A stretch of DNA of 15,180 nucleotides from UMGS755 sp045652815 (GCA_045652815.1 JAZOLH010000069.1:1-15180), one strand, 5' to 3'. Counted from the first letter of the stretch, positions 1-8,424 are shown. Notes: generated from the sequence alone by a model not told the origin. A program made the numbers and translations.

Positions 1-2915
1 AAGGTATCGGCACCAAGGTCATCACGACGCATAGTTTCTGCCTCAGAGAATGTGATTTCATATTCTTCCCAAAGGCGAGAAAGTGCTGATTCTGCCTCGG
101 TTTCAAGCTTTTCTTTTTGTGCAACCAAACGGTCATATTCGCGGCGCAGATCAAACACGGTTTCTCGGGTGCTGTTAGCATCACCCTGCAGAGATTTAAG
201 CCGCTGTTCTGCCGCCTGACGCTCTGCGGTAATATTTTCAATCGCCTTGCGTTTTGCTTCGGCTTCGGCAGAAAGAATGCGACTGCTCTGCTCTTTTGCG
301 GCAATTTCTTCTTTATGCGCATTGTTGGTTGCCTGAATTTCTTCGGCTTCCTTTTTGCGCAGATTCATATTCATTTCCGTGCGGCTGATGTCCTCACGGA
401 TCGCATTAATGCGCTCTCTTGCCTGCTCGATTTCTTTAAAGAGTGCCGCTTCTTCAAAGCCCTTTTGGAGCAATGTATCGCTGATTTTTTGCTTTTTATT
501 CACAAAAACTTCCGCATCTTCTTCCAGTTCGTTCACTTTGGCACGTTTTTCGGCAATGGTCTGTTCTGCAAGGGCAAGACCTTCTTCAGCCTCTTTCTGC
601 AAACCGGATAAACCTGCGATTTCGTTTTCAGTTGCCAAAATTGTGGATTCATAGTTTTTCAGCGCATCTGAAAGACCGGAAAGCAAGATTGCATAATGCT
701 CTTTGTCGCGGGTTAAAACCAGTAAAACTTCCTTGTTTTCGCGGCAGACTGCATCGGTTTTTTCGAATTCTTCCGATGCATCCAGCACCTTCTTTTCGAT
801 GGCGTTTGCTTCTTTTTCTAAAGATTCAACACGCTTTTTGAGAGATGCAAGTTCCTGCTTTAAATCAGAAATTTCCTGTTCACGACCAAGGAGCTGACTG
901 CCCTTTTGCTGTGAACCACCGGAAATTGCGCCGCCGGGCGCAAATAGTTCACCCTCCAGCGTTACAAGGCGGAGAGATTGTTTATATTTTCTGGAGACGG
1001 AAATGGCCTGATCAACGGTTTCAAACACAGCAGTTCTGCCAATCAGGTTTTTCATAATGCCATCAAACTTGTTATCATAATCAACCAGTTCTGCGGCAAT
1101 GCCTAAAAAGCCCTCTTCTTTAGCAATTTTAGAGGCATCCATCAGTTCGCCCGTAACAGCAGACACGGGCATAAAGGTGGCTCTGCCTGCCCCCGTCTTT
1201 TTCAGGCAGGAAATGGCCTGTTTTGCGTCTTCTTCCGTGCCCACAACAATGTTCTGTAATGAGCCGCCGATAGCTGCACCGATGGCCTGAGAGTACTTTT
1301 TATCCACCTGAATCAGTTTAGAAACAGGACCATAGATTTTAGCACGGGACAGCATACCGCCCTCTGCCTGTTTCATCACTTCTTTAACGCTTTTATGGTA
1401 ACCGTCAAAGTTCTGTTCCATCTCGGTTAAAAGATGGAGACGGGCACTTTTTTGTTCCACCAGAATGCGAACATCGTCCAGTTCCTTTTGCTTAGCAGAA
1501 TGTTCTGCCTCCAGGGCTTTTTCGGCCTCTTTGTGACCTGCCATTTGAGCTTCGAGTTCTGCAATAAATGCGGTTTTTCTTTCAATTTCCGCATCCAATG
1601 TTCCGCGGCGTTCTTCCTGGGTTTTCAGTTCTTTTTCCTGATTTTTCAGTTCTTCCTTCTGCTCTGCCAACCGTTTTTTCAGGTTCTGTTCGGTGAGCAC
1701 AAGGTTTGAAAGTTTAATCTTACATTCAGAGATCTGTTCAAAGGCCGCTGCAATTTCTTCCTGCAGTTTGTCAATCACTTCTGTGTGCTGACCTGCGCCC
1801 TCATCAAGACCTTCCATATCGGCAGACAGCGTTTCTTTTTCAACGCCGATAGCCTCGATTCTCTTTTTATGTTCTTCAATTTTTTCTTCTTCGGCACGGA
1901 TATTGCCTTCAGCAGCAAGTTTAGTCGCCACCAAATCTTCCGTTTCCTTTTCGATACGTTCCAAAAGGCGCAGATTGCCCTCGATGGTGTTCTTTAAAAC
2001 TTCCACCTCGCGCACGCCGATGACCATTGTTTCTTCTGCCTTGCGCAGTTCTTCGCTGGCTTCACCCATAGCTTTGCCCAGTTCTTCAAAACGGGTGTAG
2101 CACGCTTCCTGCTCGCTATCGGCATTAGAAAGTTCACGTTCTGCTTTCTGCAAAGAAAGGAGCGCCGCTTCTAATTTTTCAGAAAGTTCTGCACCCTGAC
2201 CGCGACTGCGTTCCACAGCGCGCAGAGCCAGATTCACATCGTATGTCTTTAACTGATCGCGCAGATTTAAGTATTTTTTCGCCTTTTCCGCCTGCTGAGT
2301 CAAGGGCTCAATCTGAATTTCCAGTTCGCCGATAATATCAGCCACACGGTCTAAATTTTCGTCGGTATGGCGCAGTTTACGTTCAGCTTCTTCCTTGCGG
2401 TAACGATATTTGGAGATGCCGGCCGCTTCTTCGAAAATTTCACGTCTGTCTTCGGATTTGTTAGATAAAATTTCATCAATTTTACCCTGACCGACCATAG
2501 AATAACCATCACGACCAAGACCTGTATCCATAAAGATTTCATGGATATCTTTCAGGCGACAGGCCGCATCGTTAATGAAATACTGGCTTTCACCGGAAGC
2601 AAATACCTTTCGGGTGACAGCAATTTCATCAAAATCCATATTAAAATGACGGTCGCGGTTATCAAGACGGAGGGTAACTTCTGCAAAACCCAAACGTTTT
2701 CTGGTCTGGGTACCGTTGAAGATAACATCTTCCATCTTACTGCCACGAAGTGTTTTGGCACTTTGTTCACCCAGTACCCAACGCACCGCATCGGAAATGT
2801 TACTTTTACCGCTGCCATTAGGGCCGACAATGGCGGTAATACCATCACTGAACGTCAGTTCAATATTGTCTGCAAAGGACTTAAAACCTTGCATTTTTAA
2901 CCCTTTCAGATGCAT
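1..2915 (-). CDS. smc: Chromosome segregation protein SMC (partial, C-terminus beyond left edge)
   Basis: SMC is the long ATPase of the bacterial condensin complex. It dimerises and, with ScpA and ScpB, organises and segregates the chromosome. Seen: the start MHLKGLKMQGFKSFAD, a Walker A motif GPNGSGKS at residues 31-38, the typical VRWVLGEQSAK stretch after it, a long Glu/Lys/Ala/Gln-rich coiled coil, and a hinge that ends near residue 660 with the Gly-rich GGAISGGS. A second coiled coil follows, and the reading frame is still open at position 1 in the conserved LWEEYEITFSEAE stretch. About 971 residues are present out of roughly 1190 usual for the family, so the C-terminal head with the signature motif and Walker B lies outside the window. 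The start is ATG at 2915, with GGGAGG nine bases upstream. It overlaps the end of the radical SAM gene by 10 bases, so the two are probably translationally coupled. Confidence 0.97.
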   Translation of the reverse strand, partial: MHLKGLKMQGFKSFADNIELTFSDGITAIVGPNGSGKSNISDAVRWVLGEQSAKTLRGSKMEDVIFNGTQTRKRLGFAEVTLRLDNRDRHFNMDFDEIAVTRKVFASGESQYFINDAACRLKDIHEIFMDTGLGRDGYSMVGQGKIDEILSNKSEDRREIFEEAAGISKYRYRKEEAERKLRHTDENLDRVADIIGELEIQIEPLTQQAEKAKKYLNLRDQLKTYDVNLALRAVERSRGQGAELSEKLEAALLSLQKAERELSNADSEQEACYTRFEELGKAMGEASEELRKAEETMVIGVREVEVLKNTIEGNLRLLERIEKETEDLVATKLAAEGNIRAEEEKIEEHKKRIEAIGVEKETLSADMEGLDEGAGQHTEVIDKLQEEIAAAFEQISECKIKLSNLVLTEQNLKKRLAEQKEELKNQEKELKTQEERRGTLDAEIERKTAFIAELEAQMAGHKEAEKALEAEHSAKQKELDDVRILVEQKSARLHLLTEMEQNFDGYHKSVKEVMKQAEGGMLSRAKIYGPVSKLIQVDKKYSQAIGAAIGGSLQNIVVGTEEDAKQAISCLKKTGAGRATFMPVSAVTGELMDASKIAKEEGFLGIAAELVDYDNKFDGIMKNLIGRTAVFETVDQAISVSRKYKQSLRLVTLEGELFAPGGAISGGSQQKGSQLLGREQEISDLKQELASLKKRVESLEKEANAIEKKVLDASEEFEKTDAVCRENKEVLLVLTRDKEHYAILLSGLSDALKNYESTILATENEIAGLSGLQKEAEEGLALAEQTIAEKRAKVNELEEDAEVFVNKKQKISDTLLQKGFEEAALFKEIEQARERINAIREDISRTEMNMNLRKKEAEEIQATNNAHKEEIAAKEQSSRILSAEAEAKRKAIENITAERQAAEQRLKSLQGDANSTRETVFDLRREYDRLVAQKEKLETEAESALSRLWEEYEITFSEAETMRRDDLGADT

Positions 2916-3946
2916 TTTGCTACGCCTCCCTTCTCTTGTTCTTTCAGTATCTTAACTTGGCAGTCTCCACGTGCTATGGTTTCGTCTTGCAAAATCACAA
3001 GCCCGGCTAGACCGCTTTTTTCTTTGATTGCTAAAATATTGTCCCGATTTTGTCCGCAAAGGGCGGACACATCTTTCGGATGCACGGAAATCTCAATTTC
3101 TCTGCCTGCGCAACCTGTTAACTTCGGCAGAATTTTGTTGTAATAAATTCGACTCAGCACCAGTTCGCCAAAGGCGGGATGTAAGGGCCCTGCCACAACA
3201 GTCTCAGGCTCCGTTTGCAAGAGCCCCATACGGATAACGGTGATATTTCGTTCCGTAAAAAACTGATATAAATCGGCGCACTGCTTGACCGCTTCGCTAA
3301 TCGTCAGCGGTGTATAGGTGCCTGATTCGTAAAGCGCGCAAAGGCCTGTCCCACGGATGACCAAGGTGGGATAGATTCTGACACAATCAGGCGACAAGGC
3401 GGCAAATTCTTCCGCTGTTTTCATTGCGCCTTCTTCTGTGTCTCCATAGAGACCAACCATCATCTGTAAGCCCAGCGAAATACCACTTTTTCGAATCATG
3501 TTTGCGGCTGTTTTCGTCTGTTCCATGGTGTGTCCCCGTCGGTTTAGTGCGAGCACTTTATCATCCATTGATTGTGCGCCCAGTTCCACGCAGGTGACAC
3601 CATATTGATTGAGTCTTTCAAGGACTGTTTCGTTAATGTAATCAGGTCTTGTGGAAAGGCGGATGCCATCCACAAATCCCGCTTTTTTTGCTTCATAGGC
3701 GATGGATAAAAGGGCTTCTTGCTGGCTAATGGGAATCCCCGTAAACGAGCCGCCGAAAAAGCCGATTTCCAAAATTTCATCGGGCTTTTTATGTTCAATG
3801 CCAATGCGAATACTCTCCGCCGCTTTTTCAGGCGTCATCGGCTCTTTTTGCCCTGTGATGCTCTTTTGGTCACAAAAGAGACAATCCTTTGGGCATCCCC
3901 AATGGGGCACAAAAATCGGGATGGTTTTATGCTTACGCAATGCCAT
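2906..3946 (-). CDS. Elp3-like radical SAM protein
   Basis: A radical S-adenosylmethionine enzyme of the Elp3/COG1243-like family, without a recognisable acetyltransferase domain. Seen: near the N-terminus HWGCPKDCLFC, a CxxxCxxC motif for a 4Fe-4S cluster that binds SAM; then GGSFTGIP, STRPDYIN, ELGAQSMDDKVL followed by RRGHT, MVGLYGDT and YPTLVIRGTGL, which are the signature stretches of the Elp3 radical SAM core. Length is about 346 residues. True Elp3 modifies wobble uridines of tRNA. A related RNA role is possible here, but the substrate is unknown. Start choice: ATG at 3946 is preferred. A GTG lies directly before it at 3949, and neither has a strong Shine-Dalgarno. The start overlaps the end of rnc and the gene's end overlaps smc, so it is locked into the operon by overlaps on both sides. 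Confidence 0.88.
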   Translation of the reverse strand: MALRKHKTIPIFVPHWGCPKDCLFCDQKSITGQKEPMTPEKAAESIRIGIEHKKPDEILEIGFFGGSFTGIPISQQEALLSIAYEAKKAGFVDGIRLSTRPDYINETVLERLNQYGVTCVELGAQSMDDKVLALNRRGHTMEQTKTAANMIRKSGISLGLQMMVGLYGDTEEGAMKTAEEFAALSPDCVRIYPTLVIRGTGLCALYESGTYTPLTISEAVKQCADLYQFFTERNITVIRMGLLQTEPETVVAGPLHPAFGELVLSRIYYNKILPKLTGCAGREIEISVHPKDVSALCGQNRDNILAIKEKSGLAGLVILQDETIARGDCQVKILKEQEKGGVAKCI

Positions 3947-4631
3947 CACCCAACTTCATCATCGCATCAGATGCCGCCATCTGCTCGGCATTTTTCTTGC
4001 TGCTACCCTCGCCCATACCCATCAGTTCATCATTGACAAACACGTGAACTGTAAAGGTTTTTCTATGGTCAGGGCCCGATTCGCCCACAACTTCATAGCG
4101 GATATCCACAGCACCGTGGACCTGTACTTTCTCTTGCAGAGCGGTTTTGAAATCTGTAAAGGTCTTTCCGTTTACAGCACTCACAATGGTGTCATAAAGC
4201 TGACCGAGCAGCCATTCACGCACCACGGAAAAACTACTGTCTAAATAAATCGCCGCAATTAAGGCCTCAAACGCATCGGCCAAAATGGAGGCACGAGTTC
4301 TGCCGCCCGTCTGCTCTTCACCGTGACCTAAAATCAGATAATTGCCCATTTCAATGTTCTGGGCACAGGCGCAAAGAGAGCGCTCGCAAACAATGGCCGC
4401 ACGGGTTTTGGTTAAATCACCTTCGGGCAGATTGGGGTAGTTCTCAAAAATATAGTTGCTGACAACCAAACTGAGAACAGAGTCTCCCAAAAACTCCAGT
4501 CGCTCGTTATACACCACATTTTTCTGTCTGTTTTCGTTGGCATAGGAACTGTGTGTCAGGGCGTTTTTCAGAAGTTCTTCATTGGTAAAACGATACCCAA
4601 TGATTTCTTCAAAGGCTTTCAGTTGATTCAT
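3933..4631 (-). CDS. rnc: Ribonuclease III
   Basis: RNase III cuts double-stranded RNA and processes rRNA precursors and selected mRNAs. Seen (numbering from the chosen start): the family signature NERLEFLGDS at residues 42-51, the second acidic pair D119 and E122 in DAFEALIAAIYLD, and a C-terminal double-stranded RNA-binding domain from about residue 157 to the end (ALQEKVQ ... GEGSSKKNAEQMAA). Length is 232 residues, normal for the family. An in-frame extension up to 4709 exists, but the N-terminus MNQLKAFEEIIGYRF matches the usual start, and AAAGGA lies about ten bases before ATG 4631, so I start there. The extended leader contains a long hairpin (4659-4698) that may be a self-cleavage target. 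The gene sits between acpP and the radical SAM gene, in the acpP-rnc-smc order common in Bacillota. Confidence 0.96.
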   Translation of the reverse strand: MNQLKAFEEIIGYRFTNEELLKNALTHSSYANENRQKNVVYNERLEFLGDSVLSLVVSNYIFENYPNLPEGDLTKTRAAIVCERSLCACAQNIEMGNYLILGHGEEQTGGRTRASILADAFEALIAAIYLDSSFSVVREWLLGQLYDTIVSAVNGKTFTDFKTALQEKVQVHGAVDIRYEVVGESGPDHRKTFTVHVFVNDELMGMGEGSSKKNAEQMAASDAMMKLGDGIA

Positions 4632-4658
4632 AACTTCGCCGTTCCTTTCTGCCAATCC

Positions 4659-4698
4659 GCTATTCAAAACCAGAAATATTTTTCTGATTTTGAATGGC
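4659..4698 (-). promoter_or_regulatory. Long hairpin in the rnc leader
   Basis: Two 18-base arms separated by a 4-base loop pair almost completely on the minus strand, with one C-A mismatch and one G-U pair. The hairpin sits directly upstream of the rnc ribosome binding site and has no U-run after it, so it is not a standard terminator. In E. coli, RNase III cuts a stem-loop in its own mRNA leader and so limits its own synthesis. A similar role here is an inference. Confidence 0.55.
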
Positions 4699-4723
4699 GC
4701 ATTGACCACTTTTATATATGATT

Positions 4724-4748
4724 TAAGCCCCGCTTTTGGCGGGGCTTA
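4724..4748 (-). other. GC-rich hairpin between acpP and rnc
   Basis: A perfect 10-bp stem (TAAGCCCCGC and its complement) with a 5-base loop starts 8 bases after the acpP stop codon. No U-run follows it on the minus strand or on the plus strand, so it is not a textbook Rho-independent terminator. It may be a leaky terminator, or an mRNA-stabilising or processing hairpin that gives more acpP than rnc message. Confidence 0.5.
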
Positions 4749-4755
4749 TTATCAA

Positions 4756-4983
4756 TCAGGCATGAGCCTTGATGTACTCAACAACATCGCCAACGGTTCT
4801 GATGTCGTCAGCCTCGCCGTCAGATACTTCCATATCAAATTCTTCTTCAAGCGCCATGATTAATTCCACAACGTCCAAAGAATCTGCACCCAAATCATCA
4901 ATAAAAGATGTTTCCATTGTAATCGATTCAACCGCTGTACCCAGCTGTGCAGAAACGATTTCTCTTACTTTTTCAAACTCCAT
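4756..4983 (-). CDS. acpP: Acyl carrier protein
   Basis: ACP carries growing fatty acyl chains on a 4'-phosphopantetheine arm and supplies acyl groups to PlsX and fatty acid synthesis. Seen: a 75-residue, highly acidic protein with the canonical GADSLDVVEL attachment site. Ser35 is the residue that holds the phosphopantetheine. The protein has the usual helix-rich ACP composition and the usual length. The start ATG at 4983 has a very strong GGAGGTGA ribosome binding site a few bases upstream, in keeping with the high ACP level in cells. It lies 91 bases downstream of plsX, with no promoter I could identify between them, and is followed by a GC-rich hairpin before rnc. Confidence 0.97.
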   Translation of the reverse strand: MEFEKVREIVSAQLGTAVESITMETSFIDDLGADSLDVVELIMALEEEFDMEVSDGEADDIRTVGDVVEYIKAHA

Positions 4984-5074
4984 ATTGTCACCTCCATAGT
5001 AATATGAGCCGGCATTTTGCCACTATGTACAAAAGCCTTATATTATCAGGAGCATCTGCTCCAAATAACCCGAT

Positions 5075-6094
5075 TTATTCTTCGGCCTCTTCTTCTCCGC
5101 TTGCTTCAACCAGTGCTTTAATCTGTTCATTAATGCCTGCCGCCGCATAATCACGGGCAGAACGGATAGCATTTGCAAAAGCCAGAGAATTGGAACTACC
5201 GTGGGCTTTAAACACAACACCGTTGATACCAAGCAGGGGCACGCCGCCGTATTCTGTGTAATCCAGTTTGGATTTAATCACCTTCAAGCCGGGTTTTAAG
5301 ATAGCCGCCGCAAGTTTTGTCACAAAACTCTTATAGAAGGCCTTTTTCAGCATAGAAAACATTGTCATCGCTGTGCCTTCAATCAGTTTAATTACAACGT
5401 TACCTGTAAAGCCATCGCAAACAATCACGTCTGCCGCACCGGACAAAACGTCACGGGGCTCAATGTTGCCGATAAAGTTTAAATCCTGCTGTTCTTTTAA
5501 AAGCTGATGGGTCTCTTTTGTCAGAGCGTTACCTTTGGCTTCTTCAGCACCGATGTTCAAAAGCGCCACACGGGGATTTTCAATCTTTAAAATATGAGCC
5601 GCATAGATAGCGCCCATCTGTGCAAACTGAACCAAATGTTCCGGTCTGCAATCGGCATTGGCACCAACATCTAACAGTAAACCGCGGGCTGTTCCCTCTG
5701 TGGGAATCGCAGTTGTCAGCGCAGGACGTTTAATGCCTTTAATGCGACCAATGGTGCGGAATGCGCCGGCCAGATATGCGCCGGTGTTACCTGCAGAAAC
5801 AACCACGTCCGCTTCTCCGTTTTTCACCATAGAAAGAGCCACCATCAAAGAGGAATTCTTCTTGGCGCGGATGGCTTCAACAGGATGTTCGCCTGTGCCG
5901 ATAACTTCATCTGCGTGGCGAATGGAGATTCGCTCACAAGATGCATTTTCTGCCTCTAAAATGGCCTTGATTTCGTTTTCTTTACCAACTAAAATGATTT
6001 CATCTTCCGGCAAATTTCCTACCGCAGAAATTGCACCTTTGACAATTTCTAAAGGCGCATTATCGCCACCGAAAGCATCTACAGCAATTCTCAT
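5075..6094 (-). CDS. plsX: Phosphate acyltransferase PlsX
   Basis: PlsX converts acyl-ACP and phosphate to acyl-phosphate, which PlsY then uses to acylate glycerol-3-phosphate in membrane phospholipid synthesis. It is a peripheral membrane enzyme. Seen: the N-terminus MRIAVDAFGGDNAP, the NTGAYLAGA and LLLDVGANADC stretches, and VCDGFTGNVVIKLIEG near residue 230, all typical of the family. Length is 339 residues, as usual. A GTG codon three codons upstream (6103) is in frame, but it lies inside the AGGTAGGTGA ribosome binding site, so ATG 6094 is the better start. It is the first gene of the plsX-acpP-rnc-radical SAM-smc unit and has its own promoter. No fabD/fabG sits between plsX and acpP, unlike Bacillus subtilis. 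Confidence 0.96.
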   Translation of the reverse strand: MRIAVDAFGGDNAPLEIVKGAISAVGNLPEDEIILVGKENEIKAILEAENASCERISIRHADEVIGTGEHPVEAIRAKKNSSLMVALSMVKNGEADVVVSAGNTGAYLAGAFRTIGRIKGIKRPALTTAIPTEGTARGLLLDVGANADCRPEHLVQFAQMGAIYAAHILKIENPRVALLNIGAEEAKGNALTKETHQLLKEQQDLNFIGNIEPRDVLSGAADVIVCDGFTGNVVIKLIEGTAMTMFSMLKKAFYKSFVTKLAAAILKPGLKVIKSKLDYTEYGGVPLLGINGVVFKAHGSSNSLAFANAIRSARDYAAAGINEQIKALVEASGEEEAEE

Positions 6095-6121
6095 TTCCGT
6101 CACCTACCTATATACTATAAG

Positions 6122-6150
6122 ATTATATAATAAATAAGAAATAATATCAA
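6122..6150 (-). promoter_or_regulatory. Promoter of the plsX-acpP-rnc-smc operon
   Basis: On the minus strand TTGATA (6145-6150) and a perfect TATAAT (6122-6127) are separated by 17 bases, a near-consensus sigma-A promoter. The -35 box overlaps the TGA stop codon of uvrC (6147-6149), so the downstream operon can be driven independently of uvrC. Transcription should start near 6115. Confidence 0.75.
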
Positions 6151-8000
6151 GGTTTTTCGTTAAAAAAGTTATAAATATTTTCCGCTGTCCGCTTTGAAAT
6201 ACCCGAAACCGCACCGATTTCTTCCACCGTTGCGTTGCGGATACCGCTGACGCTTTTGAAATGTCTGATAAGTTTTTTGCGTGTCTCTTCTCCAACACCT
6301 TCGATTTCTTCCAAAACAGAGCCAATCACTCGTTTTGTTCTGAGTTTTTTGTGGTATTCGATGGCAAACCGATGAACTTCTTCCTGCAAAGTTCCCATCA
6401 GTCGAAAAGCCTCAGACGTGGGAAGAAAGCCGATTTCTGCCCCATCTGTTGACACAACGCCACGGGTTCTGTGGCGGTCGTCTTTCACCATACCGAATAA
6501 CGACACATCCACGTCCAGCATTTCTAATAATTTGGCGATGGTATCCACTTGACCCTTGCCTCCATCCAACAAAATCAAATCAGGCAAAGGCAGGAATTTC
6601 GGCTTGATGTTTTCGCCGCTATCCAGCGCTTCCTGCTCTTCTTTTGCGTGACGAAAACGACGGAAAATCACCTCGGAAAGTGCCGCATAATCATCGCCGC
6701 CTTTTGCCACCTGAATCTTAAAGCGACGGTACTGGCTGCGGGCCGGTTTTCCATCCACCAAAACCACCATAGAGGCAACCGCATCGGCGCCTGCTGTGTG
6801 GGAGATATCGTAAGATTCAATTCGTTTGGGAAGAGCGGGCAGAGAAAGCTTTTCTTTCAGTTCCAAAACTGCGGCAGGCACATTTCTGCCACTACCTTTT
6901 AAAATATGGTCAACCGCGTTCTGACGGGCATTTTTGCACGCCATTTCGGTGAGTTTTTTCTTTTCACCCCGTTGTGGTGCACGAAGAGATGTTTTTCTGC
7001 CGACTTTTGCCGAGAGCCACGCAGAAAGCAGGGCTTCATCGTCACTTTCCCAAGCTGTGTAAATCATTTTGGGAACGTCACTATTTTCAGCATAAAATTG
7101 CTTGATAAATTCACTGCAAAGTGCGCTATCTTCCACTTCTCCCGCCTTATCTAAAACGGTACTGTGGCGACCCACAAGTCGACCGCGACGGATAAAAAAC
7201 ACCTCGCTGTAAACTTTGTTGTCCTGTCTGTAAAAACCGATAATATCCTCATCAGCCTGCTTTTCGGAAATCATTTTTTGCCGCTCGGAAAGCCGACGAA
7301 TAGCGTCAATTTTGTCACGAAGCAGTGCCGCCCGCTCAAACTCTAAATTATCGGAGGCGGTTTGCATCTCCGCTTCTAGTTCTTTTAAAAGCGCGTCGTG
7401 CTCCCCTTCCAAAAAACTGCAGGCTTTTGCAATTTGCTTGCGATAGGCTTCCCTCGTTACAGGATGCACGCAAGGTGCCATACACTGCTCAATATGCGCA
7501 TTTAAACATTCCCTTTTTTTGCCCATATCCTGTGGCATTTTAAGAGAGCAAGTAGGCAATTTAAACAGTTTGGAAACCATATCAATCAGTTCCCGCACCA
7601 CCGCACTGGAAGTATAAGGCCCATAGTATTTCGCCCCGTCTTTCACCATTTTTCGCGCTAATAAAACCTTCGGAAAATCATCACGAATGGTGATTTTAAT
7701 GTAGGGATAATGTTTATCGTCTTTTAAGAGAATGTTGTAATAAGGCTTGTGTTTTTTAATTAAATTACACTCTAAAATCAGGGCCTCAATCTCGCTGTCT
7801 GTGATGATATATTCAAAGTCAGCGATGTTGGAAACCATGGCTTTTACTTTGGGCGTGTGCTTTTCAACCGCTGTAAAATACTGTTTTAAGCGGTTTTTTA
7901 AAATCTTGGCTTTGCCCACATAAATAATGTTTCCGTTTTTATCTTTCATCAGGTAAACACCCGGTTCTTCCGGTAAATTATACAGTTTCTCGTTATCCAA
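6147..8000 (-). CDS. uvrC: Excinuclease ABC subunit UvrC
   Basis: UvrC makes both incisions flanking a DNA lesion once UvrB is loaded, in nucleotide excision repair. Seen: an N-terminal GIY-YIG nuclease domain (G14-V-Y ... Y27-V-G, then K-I-L-K-N-R) for the 3' cut; a UVR helical motif around residues 200-240 (LEFERAALLRDKIDAI), which binds UvrB; an RNase H-like endonuclease domain with YDISHTAGADAVASMVV around residue 398 and LILLDGGKGQV, for the 5' cut; and a C-terminal pair of helix-hairpin-helix motifs (IEGVGEETRKKLIRHF, GAVSGISKRTAENIYNFF). Length is 617 residues, as usual. The start is taken as TTG at 8000, eight bases after GGAGG. A GTG at 8009 overlaps that Shine-Dalgarno and is unlikely. 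It lies between the HPr gene and the plsX operon. Confidence 0.96.
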   Translation of the reverse strand: MDNEKLYNLPEEPGVYLMKDKNGNIIYVGKAKILKNRLKQYFTAVEKHTPKVKAMVSNIADFEYIITDSEIEALILECNLIKKHKPYYNILLKDDKHYPYIKITIRDDFPKVLLARKMVKDGAKYYGPYTSSAVVRELIDMVSKLFKLPTCSLKMPQDMGKKRECLNAHIEQCMAPCVHPVTREAYRKQIAKACSFLEGEHDALLKELEAEMQTASDNLEFERAALLRDKIDAIRRLSERQKMISEKQADEDIIGFYRQDNKVYSEVFFIRRGRLVGRHSTVLDKAGEVEDSALCSEFIKQFYAENSDVPKMIYTAWESDDEALLSAWLSAKVGRKTSLRAPQRGEKKKLTEMACKNARQNAVDHILKGSGRNVPAAVLELKEKLSLPALPKRIESYDISHTAGADAVASMVVLVDGKPARSQYRRFKIQVAKGGDDYAALSEVIFRRFRHAKEEQEALDSGENIKPKFLPLPDLILLDGGKGQVDTIAKLLEMLDVDVSLFGMVKDDRHRTRGVVSTDGAEIGFLPTSEAFRLMGTLQEEVHRFAIEYHKKLRTKRVIGSVLEEIEGVGEETRKKLIRHFKSVSGIRNATVEEIGAVSGISKRTAENIYNFFNEKP

Positions 8001-8019
8001 AAAGCACACCTCCCTTATG

Positions 8020-8078
8020 TAAAAATAAAAGGCTGCCGCCGGCCGATTTATTAAAATCAGTCGACAAACAGCCCCTTT
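8020..8078 (-). terminator. Rho-independent terminator after the HPr gene
   Basis: On the minus strand a long interrupted stem closes with GGCTG / CAGCC (8069-8073 with 8031-8035). It is extended by an inner helix around CTGATTT / AAATCGG, and is followed by the T-rich run TTTTATTTTT (8021-8030). It lies between the HPr stop codon and uvrC, and should end the HPr transcript. Confidence 0.7.
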
Positions 8079-8101
8079 CAGTTTTATGTAGAAATGAAAC
8101 C

Positions 8102-8368
8102 TTATTCTTCGTCCATATTACCGCCAATTAAAGCAGAGAGCGTTTCAATTGCTTCCGCTTCATCGGAACCATCGGTAATAATGGTGATCTGGCTTCCTTT
8201 TGCAATGCCCAAAGAAAGAACACCTAAAAGGCTTTTTGCATTCACTCTGCGGTCATTCTTCTCCACCCAAACGCTGGATTTAAATTCATTGCATTTCTGA
8301 ATGAAAAATGTTGCCGGTCTAGCGTGAAGACCAACCTGATTCTGAACAACAACCTCTTTAGATAACAT
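8102..8368 (-). CDS. ptsH: Phosphocarrier protein HPr
   Basis: HPr passes phosphate from enzyme I to the sugar-specific EIIA proteins of the phosphotransferase system. In Bacillota it also acts in catabolite repression when phosphorylated on Ser46. Seen: an 88-residue protein with GLHARPA, whose His15 is the catalytic phosphate carrier, and NAKSLLGVLSL, whose Ser46 is the HPr kinase site. Because both sites are present it is a true HPr and not the His-less Crh paralogue. The acidic tail MDEE is typical. The start ATG at 8368 has AAGGAG eight bases upstream. No enzyme I gene is adjacent. The gene stands alone, with its own promoter and terminator, so it is probably monocistronic. The family is certain; the symbol ptsH is less so, because paralogues exist in many Clostridia. 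Confidence 0.94.
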   Translation of the reverse strand: MLSKEVVVQNQVGLHARPATFFIQKCNEFKSSVWVEKNDRRVNAKSLLGVLSLGIAKGSQITIITDGSDEAEAIETLSALIGGNMDEE

Positions 8369-8424
8369 GCGTACCGCTCCTTCTTTGCATCGCTGCTTGT
8401 ATCCATAAAATACTTATATATTAT

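Noticed and set aside
117..2100. Several plus-strand open frames opposite smc
   Set aside because: They lie antisense to a well-conserved SMC coding frame, have low-complexity Phe/Ser-rich products and lack ribosome binding sites.
4632..4709. Longer RNase III starting at 4709
   Set aside because: The extra 26 residues do not match the family, the stretch contains a strong hairpin, and a good ribosome binding site precedes ATG 4631.
5049..5062. Short GGAGC/GCTCC hairpin between plsX and acpP as a terminator
   Set aside because: The stem is only five base pairs and no U-run follows, so termination is unlikely.
6095..6103. GTG start for plsX at 6103
   Set aside because: It falls inside the ribosome binding site for ATG 6094, which gives the canonical MRIAVDAFGGD start.
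8001..8009. GTG start for uvrC at 8009
   Set aside because: It overlaps the GGAGGTG Shine-Dalgarno. TTG 8000 has correct spacing and gives a family-like N-terminus.
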